A stretch of DNA of 63,971 bases from positions 1-63,971 of the forward strand of contig CAIYUN010000002.1 in assembly GCA_903929355.1 (NCBI GenBank), given 5' to 3'. Every line of letters starts with the position of its first letter. Position 1 is the stretch's first letter. This document shows positions 33,184 to 42,391 of the stretch, in pieces. The notes beneath the pieces are model-generated. The model saw nothing but the letters and a program-made list of their open reading frames with translations, was not told the DNA's origin and ran no database searches. Both the position numbers and the translations under genes were made by a program. Source of the DNA: an uncultured Opitutaceae bacterium. Its GTDB lineage: Bacteria > Verrucomicrobiota > Verrucomicrobiia > Opitutales > Opitutaceae.

Positions 33184-34524
33184 ATGTTGAAACGCCTCTG
33201 CAGCACCGTGAACGACTTCCGCCATCTGCTGCGCGCACGGGAGAACGTGGTCGCGGCCTGGCCCAAGTCCTATTACCGGCGCGAGCTGATCCCGGTGCGT
33301 TGTCTCAACCGTTGGATGTTTGTCGTCAACAGCCCAGCCGGGGTCCAGCACGTGATGGTGGGCAACGCCCGGAACTACCGCAAGAGCCCCGGCAACACCC
33401 AGGTGCTCCGGCCGCTCGTCGGCCACGGGCTGTTTGTGAGCGAGGGCGAGCTGTGGACGCGCCAGCGTCGCCTGAGCAACCCGGCCACCCACAGCAGCCG
33501 GCTCCAGGGCTACTCCCGGATCATCACGGAGGCCGGCGCCGGAATGCTGGCCGACTGGCGCGCGCGGGGCGACCCGCACGAGCAGGATGTGACCGAGGCC
33601 TTCACCCTGCTCACCGCCGACATCATCTGCCAGATCATGTTCGGCTACAAACTGGGCGACCGGGTCCATCTCCTTTACGAGGCGTTTGTCGAGTATCAGG
33701 CCTCCCATGGACGGATGCACCTGCTGGAGTTTCTCGGCCTGCCGATGTGGCTGCCGCGGTTCAGCCAGCGGCGGGGCCGGAAGGCGGTGGACAAATTTGA
33801 CGGCGTCCTCGCGGAGATCCTTCGCGCGGGCCGGAATGCCGGCGGGGAGATGCCGGAGAATTTCCTGCATCTGCTGCTCTCATTCCGTGATGAGGAGGGC
33901 CGGCCGATGACCCCGGGGCAGGTGCGGGATGAGATGGCGTCCATTTTTCTCGCCGGGCACGAGACCACCGCGCTCACCCTGGCCTGGGCGTTTTATCTGC
34001 TGGAGCGCCATCCGGAGGCCGAGGCCCGCCTGCAGGAGGAGATCGCCCGGGTGCTGGGCGGCCGGGCGCCGGCCTTTGAGGACGTGCCCAACCTGCCCTT
34101 TGCCCGGGCGGTGATTGACGAGACGCTGCGGTTGTATCCGCCGGTGCATGTGTTCACCCGGCAGGCGCTGGGCGCGGACGAGATCTCCGGGCACAAGATC
34201 CCCGCCGGCTCCTTTGTCACGATCTCGTCGTGGGTGCTGCACCGGCACGAACTCTGGTGGGAGGAGCCGGAGGTGTTCCGCCCTGAGCGTTTTCTGCCGG
34301 ACAACGCACCGAAGCTCAACGCCCACGCCTATATTCCCTTTGGGGCGGGTGCCCGCGTTTGCCCCGGCAAACACCTCGGGCTGCTCGAGTCCACGCTGCT
34401 GCTGGCGCAGATCTCGCAGTCGTTCCGGCTGCGGGTGCGGCCGGGACACGCCGTCGAGCCGCTCGGCCGGATGACGCTGCGGCCCCGCGGTGGCCTGCCC
34501 ATGCGGATTGAGCGGCGGACGTGA
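33184..34524 (+). CDS. Cytochrome P450
   Basis: A 446-residue soluble P450. The I-helix motif AGHETT is at residues 257-262, the K-helix ExxR at 313-316 (ETLR), and the heme loop FGAGARVCPG has the thiolate ligand Cys393. DEISGHKIPAGSFVTISSW and FRPERFLPDN are the expected late motifs. The sequence style is close to the bacterial CYP4-like group that oxidises fatty acids and hydrophobic chains. No ferredoxin or reductase is adjacent. The ATG at 33184 gives a normal length. Confidence 0.93.
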   Translation: MLKRLCSTVNDFRHLLRARENVVAAWPKSYYRRELIPVRCLNRWMFVVNSPAGVQHVMVGNARNYRKSPGNTQVLRPLVGHGLFVSEGELWTRQRRLSNPATHSSRLQGYSRIITEAGAGMLADWRARGDPHEQDVTEAFTLLTADIICQIMFGYKLGDRVHLLYEAFVEYQASHGRMHLLEFLGLPMWLPRFSQRRGRKAVDKFDGVLAEILRAGRNAGGEMPENFLHLLLSFRDEEGRPMTPGQVRDEMASIFLAGHETTALTLAWAFYLLERHPEAEARLQEEIARVLGGRAPAFEDVPNLPFARAVIDETLRLYPPVHVFTRQALGADEISGHKIPAGSFVTISSWVLHRHELWWEEPEVFRPERFLPDNAPKLNAHAYIPFGAGARVCPGKHLGLLESTLLLAQISQSFRLRVRPGHAVEPLGRMTLRPRGGLPMRIERRT

Positions 34525-34530
34525 GCGGTT

Positions 34531-37500
34531 TCACGCCGACACCGTCCGGGCGCGCGCCAAGGCTGCGGCGAGGTCGGCCTGCCGGATCGGCTTGGAGATG
34601 TAGTCGTCCATCCCGGCGGCCAGGCAGAGCTCGCGGTCGCCCTGCATGGCGTTGGCCGTCAGGGCCACAATCCAGGGACGGCGGCCGTTGGGCGGCCCGG
34701 CGCGGAGGCTGCGGGCGGCCCCGAGGCCGTCCATCTCAGGCATATGCATGTCCATCAATATGATATCATAAGGTTGACGGCGGACAGCGTCGAGCACCTC
34801 GAGACCATTGGCGGCGACATCGGCGCGGTAACCAAGGCGGGTGAGCATATGGAGGGCGACCTTCTGGTTGACGGCATTGTCCTCGGCGAGCAGGAGGCGT
34901 TCGGGGCGGGTGGTCTCACCCGTGGGCGGAAGCGGCAGGGGGATGGGGGGATTTGAGTCCACCTTTGGTCCCATGAAGAGCGCCGCGATGGCATCGAAGA
35001 TCTGCGTGGGTTTGGCGGGCTTGTGCAGCTGGGCGGCGAAGAGCCCCTCATCAGCGGTGAACTCGCGGTGGCCGAGCGAGGACAGGAGCAGGAGGGGCAG
35101 TTTGGTTCCGGCGGGCAGGAGGCGAATTTCCCGCGCGAGCGCCTGACCGTCCATGTCGGGCAACTGCAGGTCGAGGATGGCGAGGTCGAAGGGATCGCCA
35201 TCCCGCAGGAGCGCCAGGGCCTCGGCTCCGGACCCGACGGCGAGGGGCACGAGGCCCCAGTTGCGGACCAGATTGGAAAGGATCCGCCGGTTCGTGGCGT
35301 TGTCGTCCACGAGGAGGAATCGTTTGCCGGCAAAGGACACCCGGTTCACCCCGTAGTAGGGCCGTGGCCGGCTGGGCCGCGCCTCGACGACAATGTGAAA
35401 ACGGAAGGTCGAGCCCTGCCCGGGCGAGCTCTCGACCGCCATGGCGCCGCCCATGATCTCGACCAGGCGCTGGCTGATCGCGAGGCCGAGGCCGGTGCCT
35501 CCGAAACGGCGGGTGGTCGAGGCGTCCACCTGGGAGAACGATTGGAAAAGCCGGGTGAGCCCCTCGGGCGCGATGCCGATGCCGGTGTCCCGCACCGCAA
35601 AGTGCAGCGCCACCCGCCCGCCACCGGCCGGTTCCGCTCGCAGCGAGAGGACCACCTCGCCCTTCTCCGTGAACTTGATGGCGTTGCCCAGGAGGTTGAC
35701 CAGAATCTGCCGCAGGCGCGTGGCGTCCCCCCGCACGGTGTCCGGGCTCCCGTCGTCGATCTCATAGAGGAGGTCGAGGTATTTTTCGGCGGCCTTGGGC
35801 GCGAGCAGGTCGAGTGCGGCCTCGAGGCAGTCGCGCACGGTGAACACCTCCTGCTCGAGCTCGAGCCGGCCGGCCTCGATCTTCGAGAAGTCCAGAATGT
35901 CGTTGATCATGGTCAGCAGCGAGTCGCCGCTGTGCCGGATCGTCTCCGCGTAGTCGCGCTGGGCGGGGGTCAGCGTCGTCTCGAGCAGGAGCGAGGTCAT
36001 GCCGATCACGCCGTTCATCGGCGTGCGGATCTCGTGGCTCATGACGGCGAGAAACTGGCTCTTGGCGAGGCTGGCCTTCTCCGCCGCCTCCTTGGCGCGC
36101 TTGAGCTCGGTGATGTCCACCAGCGTCACCACCTCCTGCCATTCCCCGGTGCCGGGGGCGCCGAAGTAGCGCATCGAAAATTCCGTCCACACGATGGTGC
36201 CGTCCGGGCGGAGATAGCGGCGTTCCAGGCTGTAGTGGTCGATTTCGCCGCGGTTCAGCCGGTCGCGCAGACCGACATGGCGGGCATAGTCGTCGGGGTG
36301 GGTCACCAGCTGGTAGGCGCCGCTCGATTGCGCCTGGGCCGCGCCGACCCCCGTGATCTGCTGATGCGCGGGGTTGACGATGCGGGTGGCGGCCTGGCCC
36401 ACATGCTGCCAGGAGATGCCGACCGGCACGAGTTCGAAGATCATGCGGAACCGCGCCTGTTCCCGCGCCGCCGCCTCCTCCGCGAGTTTCATCTCGGTCA
36501 CATCCACAATCGTGGTCACCTCCTGGATTTCCCCACTGACCCCGTCGCGGTAGCCATGGGCGGTCAGCACCGCCCATACGATCCGCCCGTCCGTTCGCAC
36601 ATAACGCTTCTCCATCGAGAACTGCTTGAGCTCGCCCCGCTGGAGTTTTTCGATGAAGCTCCGCTGGAGCATGCGGTCCTCGGGATGGGTGGCCGCGATG
36701 TAGCTGGTGGTGTCCTGCCGCAGTTCCTTGGGCACGCCGGTGATCCGCTCATGGGCCGGGTTGACCATGCGCGTCTCCCCCCGCCCGCCCGACATCCAGG
36801 AAATGCCCACCGGCGCATGCTCAAAGATGAACCGGAACTGCTCCTCCGCCCGCCGCAGGTCCGCGGTCATTTTTTCCGCCAGCACGAGCGCCTGCCGGCG
36901 GGTGGCCCCGAGCGAGCGCGCCAGGCCGGCCGCCATCAGGCTCATCAGTGCGCCACCGGTGAGGATGATGCGGGACAGCGCCAGCAGCTGGTGCGGGGCA
37001 AATTCTGGCGGGGCGCTGACCACCAGGGTCCAGGCCCGGCCGAAAAACTTGAGGGGCACCTCCGCCTGAAAACCCGGCTCGTCGTCGGCCCGGCCGCTGT
37101 GGTACAGCAGGCGGGTCCCCTCCGGCCCGGCCTCCTCGTGAATCGACAGCTGCAGCTGGCGGTCCACGGCATGGATGATGGCCGGCCAGAATTCATCGCT
37201 GCGAATGGTCGCGTAAACCCAGCCCGCGACATGGGCGCGGCGGAAGGCTTCCGTCGCCGCCTGGTCCAGGGTGGCCTCCGCCGCGGCCCGGGCGCCGCTG
37301 TCATAGACCGGCAGCAGCAGCAGGAAACCAGGGGTCCTCGCGTCCTCAGGGCTCGCAATCCTTTGCACGGGCTCCGTCATCATGGGCCGATTGACCGCCG
37401 CGGCCGCGACCGCCGTCTCGCGGCGCCCGGGGTCGCCCGCCAGGTCAAAGCCCGTGAGGGCGGCGCTGGTTTCCGGGGGCTCGACCTTGGTGGTCACATA

Positions 37501-37971
37501 AAGCTCGGTGGCCCCTGCGCCGGGGGGCGGGTAGACCGCAAAGCCGGGGTCCCCGTCGCTCCGCTGTCGGGCCAGAAACGCCTCGAGCCCGTCGCGCGGC
37601 ACCCGTTGCGCGTAGGCGAGGTTGTGGACGCCCGCCGGCAGGAACTCGGTTTCCGCCCGGGTGAAATCATGCCAGTCCTGGCGCGTCATCTCCGGGTTGG
37701 TCTCCAACACGCTCCGCGCGGAATAAATCGCCTGTTCGGTGGCCTTCAGCCGTTCGCGGGTGGTGGAAAACACGCGTTCAACCTGGAGGTCGAACTGGGC
37801 CTCGTCGGACGTCTGCTCCTGCCGCGCCGCCAGCCACGCCCCGAAGCCGGAAAACACCAGCCCCGTCCCCAAGATCGCAAGAGGCAGGATCCACGGGGCG
37901 CGAACCGGCGCGGCGGAGGCCCGGGATGGCGGCATGGGGCGACGTTGTCGGGCGGGTGGCGGGCTGTCCAT
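34531..37971 (-). CDS. CHASE-PAS hybrid histidine kinase with two receivers
   Basis: An 1146-residue sensor. Membrane segments at about 26-48 and 326-350 flank a periplasmic CHASE domain (residues 80-310). Two PAS/PAC units follow (378-498 and 506-624) with nearly parallel motifs ([26 protein letters not shown]), suggesting internal duplication. HisKA has His646 in [13 protein letters not shown]; the ATPase has [15 protein letters not shown] and GGTGLGL. Receivers carry Asp934 ([10 protein letters not shown]) and Asp1074 ([10 protein letters not shown]). There is no Hpt domain or adjacent response regulator, so phosphate must go to an unlinked partner. It ends 6 bp from the convergent P450 gene. 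Confidence 0.92.
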   Translation of the reverse strand: MDSPPPARQRRPMPPSRASAAPVRAPWILPLAILGTGLVFSGFGAWLAARQEQTSDEAQFDLQVERVFSTTRERLKATEQAIYSARSVLETNPEMTRQDWHDFTRAETEFLPAGVHNLAYAQRVPRDGLEAFLARQRSDGDPGFAVYPPPGAGATELYVTTKVEPPETSAALTGFDLAGDPGRRETAVAAAAVNRPMMTEPVQRIASPEDARTPGFLLLLPVYDSGARAAAEATLDQAATEAFRRAHVAGWVYATIRSDEFWPAIIHAVDRQLQLSIHEEAGPEGTRLLYHSGRADDEPGFQAEVPLKFFGRAWTLVVSAPPEFAPHQLLALSRIILTGGALMSLMAAGLARSLGATRRQALVLAEKMTADLRRAEEQFRFIFEHAPVGISWMSGGRGETRMVNPAHERITGVPKELRQDTTSYIAATHPEDRMLQRSFIEKLQRGELKQFSMEKRYVRTDGRIVWAVLTAHGYRDGVSGEIQEVTTIVDVTEMKLAEEAAAREQARFRMIFELVPVGISWQHVGQAATRIVNPAHQQITGVGAAQAQSSGAYQLVTHPDDYARHVGLRDRLNRGEIDHYSLERRYLRPDGTIVWTEFSMRYFGAPGTGEWQEVVTLVDITELKRAKEAAEKASLAKSQFLAVMSHEIRTPMNGVIGMTSLLLETTLTPAQRDYAETIRHSGDSLLTMINDILDFSKIEAGRLELEQEVFTVRDCLEAALDLLAPKAAEKYLDLLYEIDDGSPDTVRGDATRLRQILVNLLGNAIKFTEKGEVVLSLRAEPAGGGRVALHFAVRDTGIGIAPEGLTRLFQSFSQVDASTTRRFGGTGLGLAISQRLVEIMGGAMAVESSPGQGSTFRFHIVVEARPSRPRPYYGVNRVSFAGKRFLLVDDNATNRRILSNLVRNWGLVPLAVGSGAEALALLRDGDPFDLAILDLQLPDMDGQALAREIRLLPAGTKLPLLLLSSLGHREFTADEGLFAAQLHKPAKPTQIFDAIAALFMGPKVDSNPPIPLPLPPTGETTRPERLLLAEDNAVNQKVALHMLTRLGYRADVAANGLEVLDAVRRQPYDIILMDMHMPEMDGLGAARSLRAGPPNGRRPWIVALTANAMQGDRELCLAAGMDDYISKPIRQADLAAALARARTVSA

Positions 37972-37989
37972 GCGTAAACGGAAACAGCC

Positions 37990-39159
37990 TCAGCCACCCA
38001 GCTGCCGCGCGAGCCAGTCGGCCGCCGTGCCGCCCGCCGGCTGCGCCAGCAACATTCGGAGCCGCCCCGCCTGGGCGGCGGTGCGCTCCCGGCGGACCGG
38101 GTCGTCGACGCCCGCACGCAGCTCGGCGGCGAGCGCGGCCGGGGTGGCCGCGCCTTGGATGAACTCGGGGTACATCGGCTCGCCCAGCAGGAGATTGGCG
38201 ATGCCGAGATGCTCCACGTTCACCAACATCCGCCCGAGGAGGTAGGTCACGGGGTTCGCGCGATAGGCGATGGCGCCGGGGATGCCGGCCAGCGCGCAGT
38301 GCAGCGACATGGTGCCACTGGAGGTGAGCACGGCGGCCGACGCGACCGGCACGCCGGTTTGCTCCAGGCTGACGGCGGCGGGGGGGTGCGCGGCGCGGAG
38401 CACTTGGAGGATGGCCTCGCTGGGATAAAGCACCACCGCCCGAGCCCCGGCCCGACCCCGCGCCCAGGCCGCAAATCCCGCCAGCAAAGGGGGGAAAATC
38501 CGGGATACCGCCTGTTGGCGGCTGCCCGGCAGCAGCAGCACCGGTCCCGCCGGGTCATATTTCACGGGTGACTCGTAATCAGGCGCGGTGAAGGGGTGGC
38601 CGACAAACTCCACGGGCAGCGAGGTGTCGGCGTAGCATTTCACCTCGAAGGGAAAGATCACCGCCAGGGCGTCGAGGTCGCGCGCCATGGTGAAGCGCCG
38701 ACCCGACTTCCAAGCCCAGATTTGCGGCGAGATATAATAGAGCACCTTGATCTGGCCGCCGCCTTTCACGCCCAGCCCGCGCGCTCGCAGTGCGGCGGCG
38801 AGCCGCAGGTTAAGGCCGGGATAATCGACGAGGCACACGGCGCGCGGCCGGTGCGCGGTGATCCAGCGCAGGGTTTCATGAAACAGCGCGCGGAAAAAGG
38901 AGAAGTTTTTGAGGACCTCGACCAAGCCGACCACTGACGAGGCGGTGAGGTCGTGGAGCACCTGCGCGCCGGCCGCCGCGAGCCGCGGCCCGCCCAGCGC
39001 CGCGACCGTAACGCCGGGCTGCGCCGCGCTCAGCCCTCGCACCATCCGCGCCGCGTGCTCGTCGCCCGAGTGTTCGCCCGCGATGATGAGCACATCCACC
39101 CGCCCGCCCGCCGGCGGGGGGAAGCGGAGGGTTCCTGGCGGCGTGGCGCTCATCGTCAT
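37990..39159 (-). CDS. lpxB: Lipid-A-disaccharide synthase
   Basis: A 389-residue GT19 enzyme that joins UDP-diacyl-glucosamine and lipid X to form the lipid A disaccharide at the inner face of the inner membrane. Motifs include LIIAGEHSGDEHAARMV, GLVEVLKNF, CLVDYPGLNLRLA, YYISPQIWAWKSGR, VEFVGHPF, LLLPGSRQQ, and LTSSGTMSLHCALAGIPGAIAYR near the end. The ATG at 39159 overlaps the stop of the upstream oxidoreductase gene; 39153 is also possible. A Gram-negative envelope is implied. Confidence 0.94.
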   Translation of the reverse strand: MTMSATPPGTLRFPPPAGGRVDVLIIAGEHSGDEHAARMVRGLSAAQPGVTVAALGGPRLAAAGAQVLHDLTASSVVGLVEVLKNFSFFRALFHETLRWITAHRPRAVCLVDYPGLNLRLAAALRARGLGVKGGGQIKVLYYISPQIWAWKSGRRFTMARDLDALAVIFPFEVKCYADTSLPVEFVGHPFTAPDYESPVKYDPAGPVLLLPGSRQQAVSRIFPPLLAGFAAWARGRAGARAVVLYPSEAILQVLRAAHPPAAVSLEQTGVPVASAAVLTSSGTMSLHCALAGIPGAIAYRANPVTYLLGRMLVNVEHLGIANLLLGEPMYPEFIQGAATPAALAAELRAGVDDPVRRERTAAQAGRLRMLLAQPAGGTAADWLARQLGG

Positions 39160-40139
39160 CCCTGCGCGGCCCGGATCTGCTCGGTGATCGTGATCGCCAC
39201 CTCGAGGGCACTCTTGCCCAGCGCCCCGCCCACCTTGGGCTGCTTGGCCTTCGCCACGCTCTCGACGAAATGCGCCAGCTCCAGCGCCAGCGGCTCACCT
39301 TTCTCGATCGGGATCTCCTTCACCGGAATCGCACTGAGGTCGCCCGCCTTCACCAGGCCGATCTTCATCTTCAGCCCGTAGGCGATGATGTCGCTCTTCC
39401 GCACGAGGTGACCCTTCTGGTTCATGAAGTCGAGCGACAGGTAGGCGTTGCCCTGGAAGATGCGGATCTCCCGCTGTTTCTTGGTGCTCATCCGGCTCGC
39501 GCTCAGGTTGGCCACGCAGCCGTTCTGGAACTGGATGCGGGCGTTGGCGATGTCCTCGCTCTTCGACAGCACGGTCACGCCCACGCTGTCAATTTTGGCG
39601 ATGGGCGACTTCACCAGCGCCAGCACGATGCCGATGTCGTGGATCATGAGATCGAGCACGACGCCGACCTCCGTGCCGCGGGTCTGGTAGGGCGCGAGCC
39701 GCTCGGCGGTGATGTAGCGCGGCTCGTCGGCGTGTTTCTCCAGAAACGCCATCACCGGGTTGAAATGCTCGATGTGGCCGACCTGGACCAGACACTTGTT
39801 CGCGCGCGCCGCCGCCAGCACCTGCTCCGCCTCGGCCAGCGAGGCGCACAACGGCTTTTCGATCAGCACATGGCAGCCCCGGGCCAGCAGGGGCAGCGCC
39901 ACTTTGGCGTGCAAATCGGTCGGCACCACGATCGACACCGCGTCGCAGGCGGCGCCGAGGGCGTCGAGGGTGGGGAATCGCGGGCAGTTGAGGCGCGCGG
40001 CGATCTCCGTGGCGCGGGCATCGTTGGTCTCATAGATGCCGGCGAGCACGGCGCCCGGCAGGGCGGCATAGATGCGCGCATGATGCTGCCCGAGCGAGCC
40101 GACGCCCGCGACACCGCAGCGGATTTTAGGGGAGGACAT
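39156..40139 (-). CDS. Gfo/Idh/MocA oxidoreductase upstream of lpxB
   Basis: A 327-residue NAD(P)-dependent sugar oxidoreductase from the ATG at 40139 (an upstream ATG 13 codons earlier is rejected). The Rossmann motif GVAGVGSLGQHHARIYA, the catalytic-lysine motif IEKPL, HIEHFNP and the DLMIHDIGIVL motif are all present. It overlaps lpxB by ATGA. In organisms that make 2,3-diamino-glucosamine lipid A, the oxidoreductase GnnA of this superfamily is encoded beside lpx genes, and that is a reasonable hypothesis here. No GnnB-type aminotransferase is in the window, so the symbol is withheld. Confidence 0.82.
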   Translation of the reverse strand: MSSPKIRCGVAGVGSLGQHHARIYAALPGAVLAGIYETNDARATEIAARLNCPRFPTLDALGAACDAVSIVVPTDLHAKVALPLLARGCHVLIEKPLCASLAEAEQVLAAARANKCLVQVGHIEHFNPVMAFLEKHADEPRYITAERLAPYQTRGTEVGVVLDLMIHDIGIVLALVKSPIAKIDSVGVTVLSKSEDIANARIQFQNGCVANLSASRMSTKKQREIRIFQGNAYLSLDFMNQKGHLVRKSDIIAYGLKMKIGLVKAGDLSAIPVKEIPIEKGEPLALELAHFVESVAKAKQPKVGGALGKSALEVAITITEQIRAAQG

Positions 40140-40271
40140 GGGCCGCCAGTGTGGGTGGGAGGTGGTCCGGGGCAACACCGGAGCGCGGCGGGAGATAGGC
40201 TGATGGCGGAAAGCTGAAAGCGACGGCGGAGGATTTTAACCCGGAGTACGCAGAGGGCACCGAGGAGGCAC

Positions 40272-40293
40272 GGCGGGTTGGGGACAACCCGCC
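40272..40293. repeat. Palindromic repeat D between lolD and the oxidoreductase
   Basis: GGCGGGTT-GGGGAC-AACCCGCC is an 8-bp hairpin, 9 if the flanking G-C of the loop pairs. It is followed by CTAT, so on the minus strand it reads ATAGGGCGGG, like the GGTAGGGCGG hairpins at 44.5 and 49.45 kb. It ends one base before the lolD stop and is a possible transcript end or processing site between the two genes. Confidence 0.7.
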
Positions 40294-40977
40294 CTATCGC
40301 AAGACCCCTTCGTGCAGGAACAGCTGTCGTGCCGTCCGGGCGGCGTGGGCGGCATTGTGGGTCACCAGCACCAGCGCGGTCCGAGTTTCGGCGCCGAGGC
40401 CGAGCAACAGGTCGATCACGCCCGCGCCGGTCTGCTCGTCCAGGTTGCCCGTGGGCTCGTCGGCCAGGAGCAGGCGCGGGGAGTTGACCAAGGCGCGGGC
40501 GATGGCCGCGCGCTGGCGCTCGCCACCCGACAGCTGCGCGGGCAGGTGCGTCTCGCGCCCGGCCAGTCCGACCCGCCCCAGCAGCTCTCGAGCCCGGGTG
40601 CGCGCCGCCGCCCGGGGCGCGCCCGCCACGCGTGCGGCCATCAGCACGTTTTCAAAGGTGTTGAGCTCGGGGATGAGATAAAATGACTGAAACACCATCC
40701 CGATCATGGCTGCGCGCCGCTCCACCGGGAGCGTCGTCCGTCCGTCCCAGTGCACCGCGCCCGCGTCGGGCGTGTCGATGCCCGCCAGCAGGTGGAGCAG
40801 GGTGGATTTGCCCGAGCCGGACTCGCCGCGGATGCTCACGCTCTCCCCGGCCGCAATCGTCAGGTCCACTCCTCGCAGCACCGCGATCTGGCGGTCGCCG
40901 CTGCGGTAGCCTTTGACCAGAGCCGCCGCCTGGAGCACAGGGGGAGCCGCGGATGAGCTTGAAGAAAGAGCGGGCAT
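40294..40977 (-). CDS. lolD: Lipoprotein-releasing system ATP-binding protein
   Basis: A 227-residue ABC ATPase: Walker A GESGSGKST, Q-loop MVFQSFYLIPELNTFENVL, signature LSGGERQRAAIARAL, Walker B LLLADEPTGNLD and the switch His in VTHNA. The LNTFENV and EPTGNLD patterns are those of the LolD/MacB group. With the permease just upstream it would power release of lipoproteins from the inner membrane to the outer-membrane carrier LolA. The ATG at 40977 is 35 bp after the permease stop. Confidence 0.88.
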   Translation of the reverse strand: MPALSSSSSAAPPVLQAAALVKGYRSGDRQIAVLRGVDLTIAAGESVSIRGESGSGKSTLLHLLAGIDTPDAGAVHWDGRTTLPVERRAAMIGMVFQSFYLIPELNTFENVLMAARVAGAPRAAARTRARELLGRVGLAGRETHLPAQLSGGERQRAAIARALVNSPRLLLADEPTGNLDEQTGAGVIDLLLGLGAETRTALVLVTHNAAHAARTARQLFLHEGVLR

Positions 40978-41012
40978 TGAATGTTGAATGGTGGGGGTGG
41001 TTGCTTCGTCCC

Positions 41013-42251
41013 TCACTCGCTGCGCAGGGCTTCGACAGGGTTGAGCCGCGCGGCCCGCCACGCCGGCAGCAGGCCGGCCAGCGTGGAGATGACCACCGAG
41101 GAGGTCACGATCAGCACCAGGTCGCGGCGGTCCAGGTGCGAGGGCAGATCGCTGACCTGGTAGAACCGCAACATGGCCTCCTTGCTGTCCGTGACCCGGA
41201 TCAGGAAATGCACGATGTTGTTCCGCACCGCCAGGAAGCCGAAGCCCAGCCCCAGCCCCACCAGTGTGCCGGCCAGGCCGATGAGGAACCCCTGCAGGCA
41301 GAAGCACGCCGCCACCTCGCGCGGCCGGCCGCCCAGCGCGCCGAGCAGGCCGATCTCCCGGGTCTTGCGCACGACCGCGATGAGCAGCGAGCTCGTCACC
41401 GAGAACGCCGCCACCACGATGATGGCCAGCAGCAGGAGGAAAATAAGGCTCTTCTCCAGTTGCAGCACGAAGAGAAAGTCGCGGTTGAACTCCATCCACG
41501 AGCGGGCCGTGACGCCGGCGTCCGGCGGCAGCATGGCGTTGATCCGGGCCGTGGCGGCGTCGGGATCCTCCCCTGGCGCGAGCTTGAGGCTGAAGCCGTG
41601 CACCGCCCGGCCCAGCCCGTAAAGGTCCTGCATCCGGCGCAGGGTCACGATCACGGTGTTGCTGTCGAGTGCCTGATGGCCGATCATGAAGATGCCCACC
41701 ACGCGCAGCTCGCGGGGGAGAAACACCTCGTCGTGTTTGAGCCGCTCCAGCAGCAGCGGCGACGAGACTTCGACCTTGTCGCCCACCTGCGCCCCGATGC
41801 TGTAAGCGAGCAGGGAGCTGAGGATGACGGTGTCGTCGTCGAGGTCGTCGAGCCTGCCCCGGATCAGGTAGTGGTCGAGCGGGATGACGGTGTTCACCCG
41901 CTGCACGTCCACGCCCTGAATGATCGGAAAAGCCGGCGGCTTGTTCGGGGCCTCCAGCATGACCGTGCCCTCGGCAAAAGGCGTCACGCCGACGACGCCT
42001 GGCACTCGTCCGAGCATCGAACGCAGTTCCGCCGGATTCTCGATCAGCCCGGGTCCGCGCACCTGCACGTCCCCCTGGGTGTCCACGATCATCTGGCGGA
42101 TCTGGAAGGCAAAGCCGCCCATCACGCTGATGGTCACGACCAGCAGCGCCACCCCCAGCGCCACCCCCAGCACGGAGATCGCCGTGAAAAACGGAAACTT
42201 CCGCCCCGTCGGGAAGAGCTGCTTCAGGGCGAGGTAGAAATACCAGGGCAT
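41013..42251 (-). CDS. LolC/LolE-type lipoprotein-releasing permease
   Basis: A 412-residue permease with the LolC/E layout: an N-terminal membrane helix (FFTAISVLGVALGVALLVVTISVMGGF), a large periplasmic MacB-core-like domain (IQGVDVQRVNTVIPLDHYLIRG; VVGIFMIGH), then three helices, the first preceded by KSLIFLLLLAIIVVAAFSVTS. The cytoplasmic coupling segment VVRKTREIGLLGALG contacts the ATPase. Only one such gene is present beside lolD, so a homodimeric LolF-like complex is possible. Confidence 0.88.
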   Translation of the reverse strand: MPWYFYLALKQLFPTGRKFPFFTAISVLGVALGVALLVVTISVMGGFAFQIRQMIVDTQGDVQVRGPGLIENPAELRSMLGRVPGVVGVTPFAEGTVMLEAPNKPPAFPIIQGVDVQRVNTVIPLDHYLIRGRLDDLDDDTVILSSLLAYSIGAQVGDKVEVSSPLLLERLKHDEVFLPRELRVVGIFMIGHQALDSNTVIVTLRRMQDLYGLGRAVHGFSLKLAPGEDPDAATARINAMLPPDAGVTARSWMEFNRDFLFVLQLEKSLIFLLLLAIIVVAAFSVTSSLLIAVVRKTREIGLLGALGGRPREVAACFCLQGFLIGLAGTLVGLGLGFGFLAVRNNIVHFLIRVTDSKEAMLRFYQVSDLPSHLDRRDLVLIVTSSVVISTLAGLLPAWRAARLNPVEALRSE

Positions 42252-42256
42252 GGCGG

Positions 42257-42391
42257 AATTGCGGAGTGCGGAATGCGGAGTGCGGATTGGCAGAATCGCG
42301 GAAGTGCGGATTTGGGAGTGCGGAATGAATTTCAGACCGCAGCCGATGCTGCCTCAGTTATTCCGCACTCCGCAATCCGCATTCCGCAATT
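42257..42391. repeat. Inverted repeat built of GCGGA/TCCGC heptamers
   Basis: The left arm (42257-42286) is made of GCGGAGT/GCGGAAT units, and the right arm (42359-42391) of the inverse TCCGCAATCCGCATTCCGC. The two can pair over about 30 bases. It fills the gap between lysS and the permease and reaches the lysS stop codon. Related CCGCAAT units occur in tandem at 50420-50461. Confidence 0.75.

Noticed and set aside
35023-37977. A 984-codon open frame antisense to the hybrid histidine kinase
   Set aside because: Long antisense frames are expected from GC-rich third positions. The sense protein has complete CHASE, PAS, kinase and receiver motifs.
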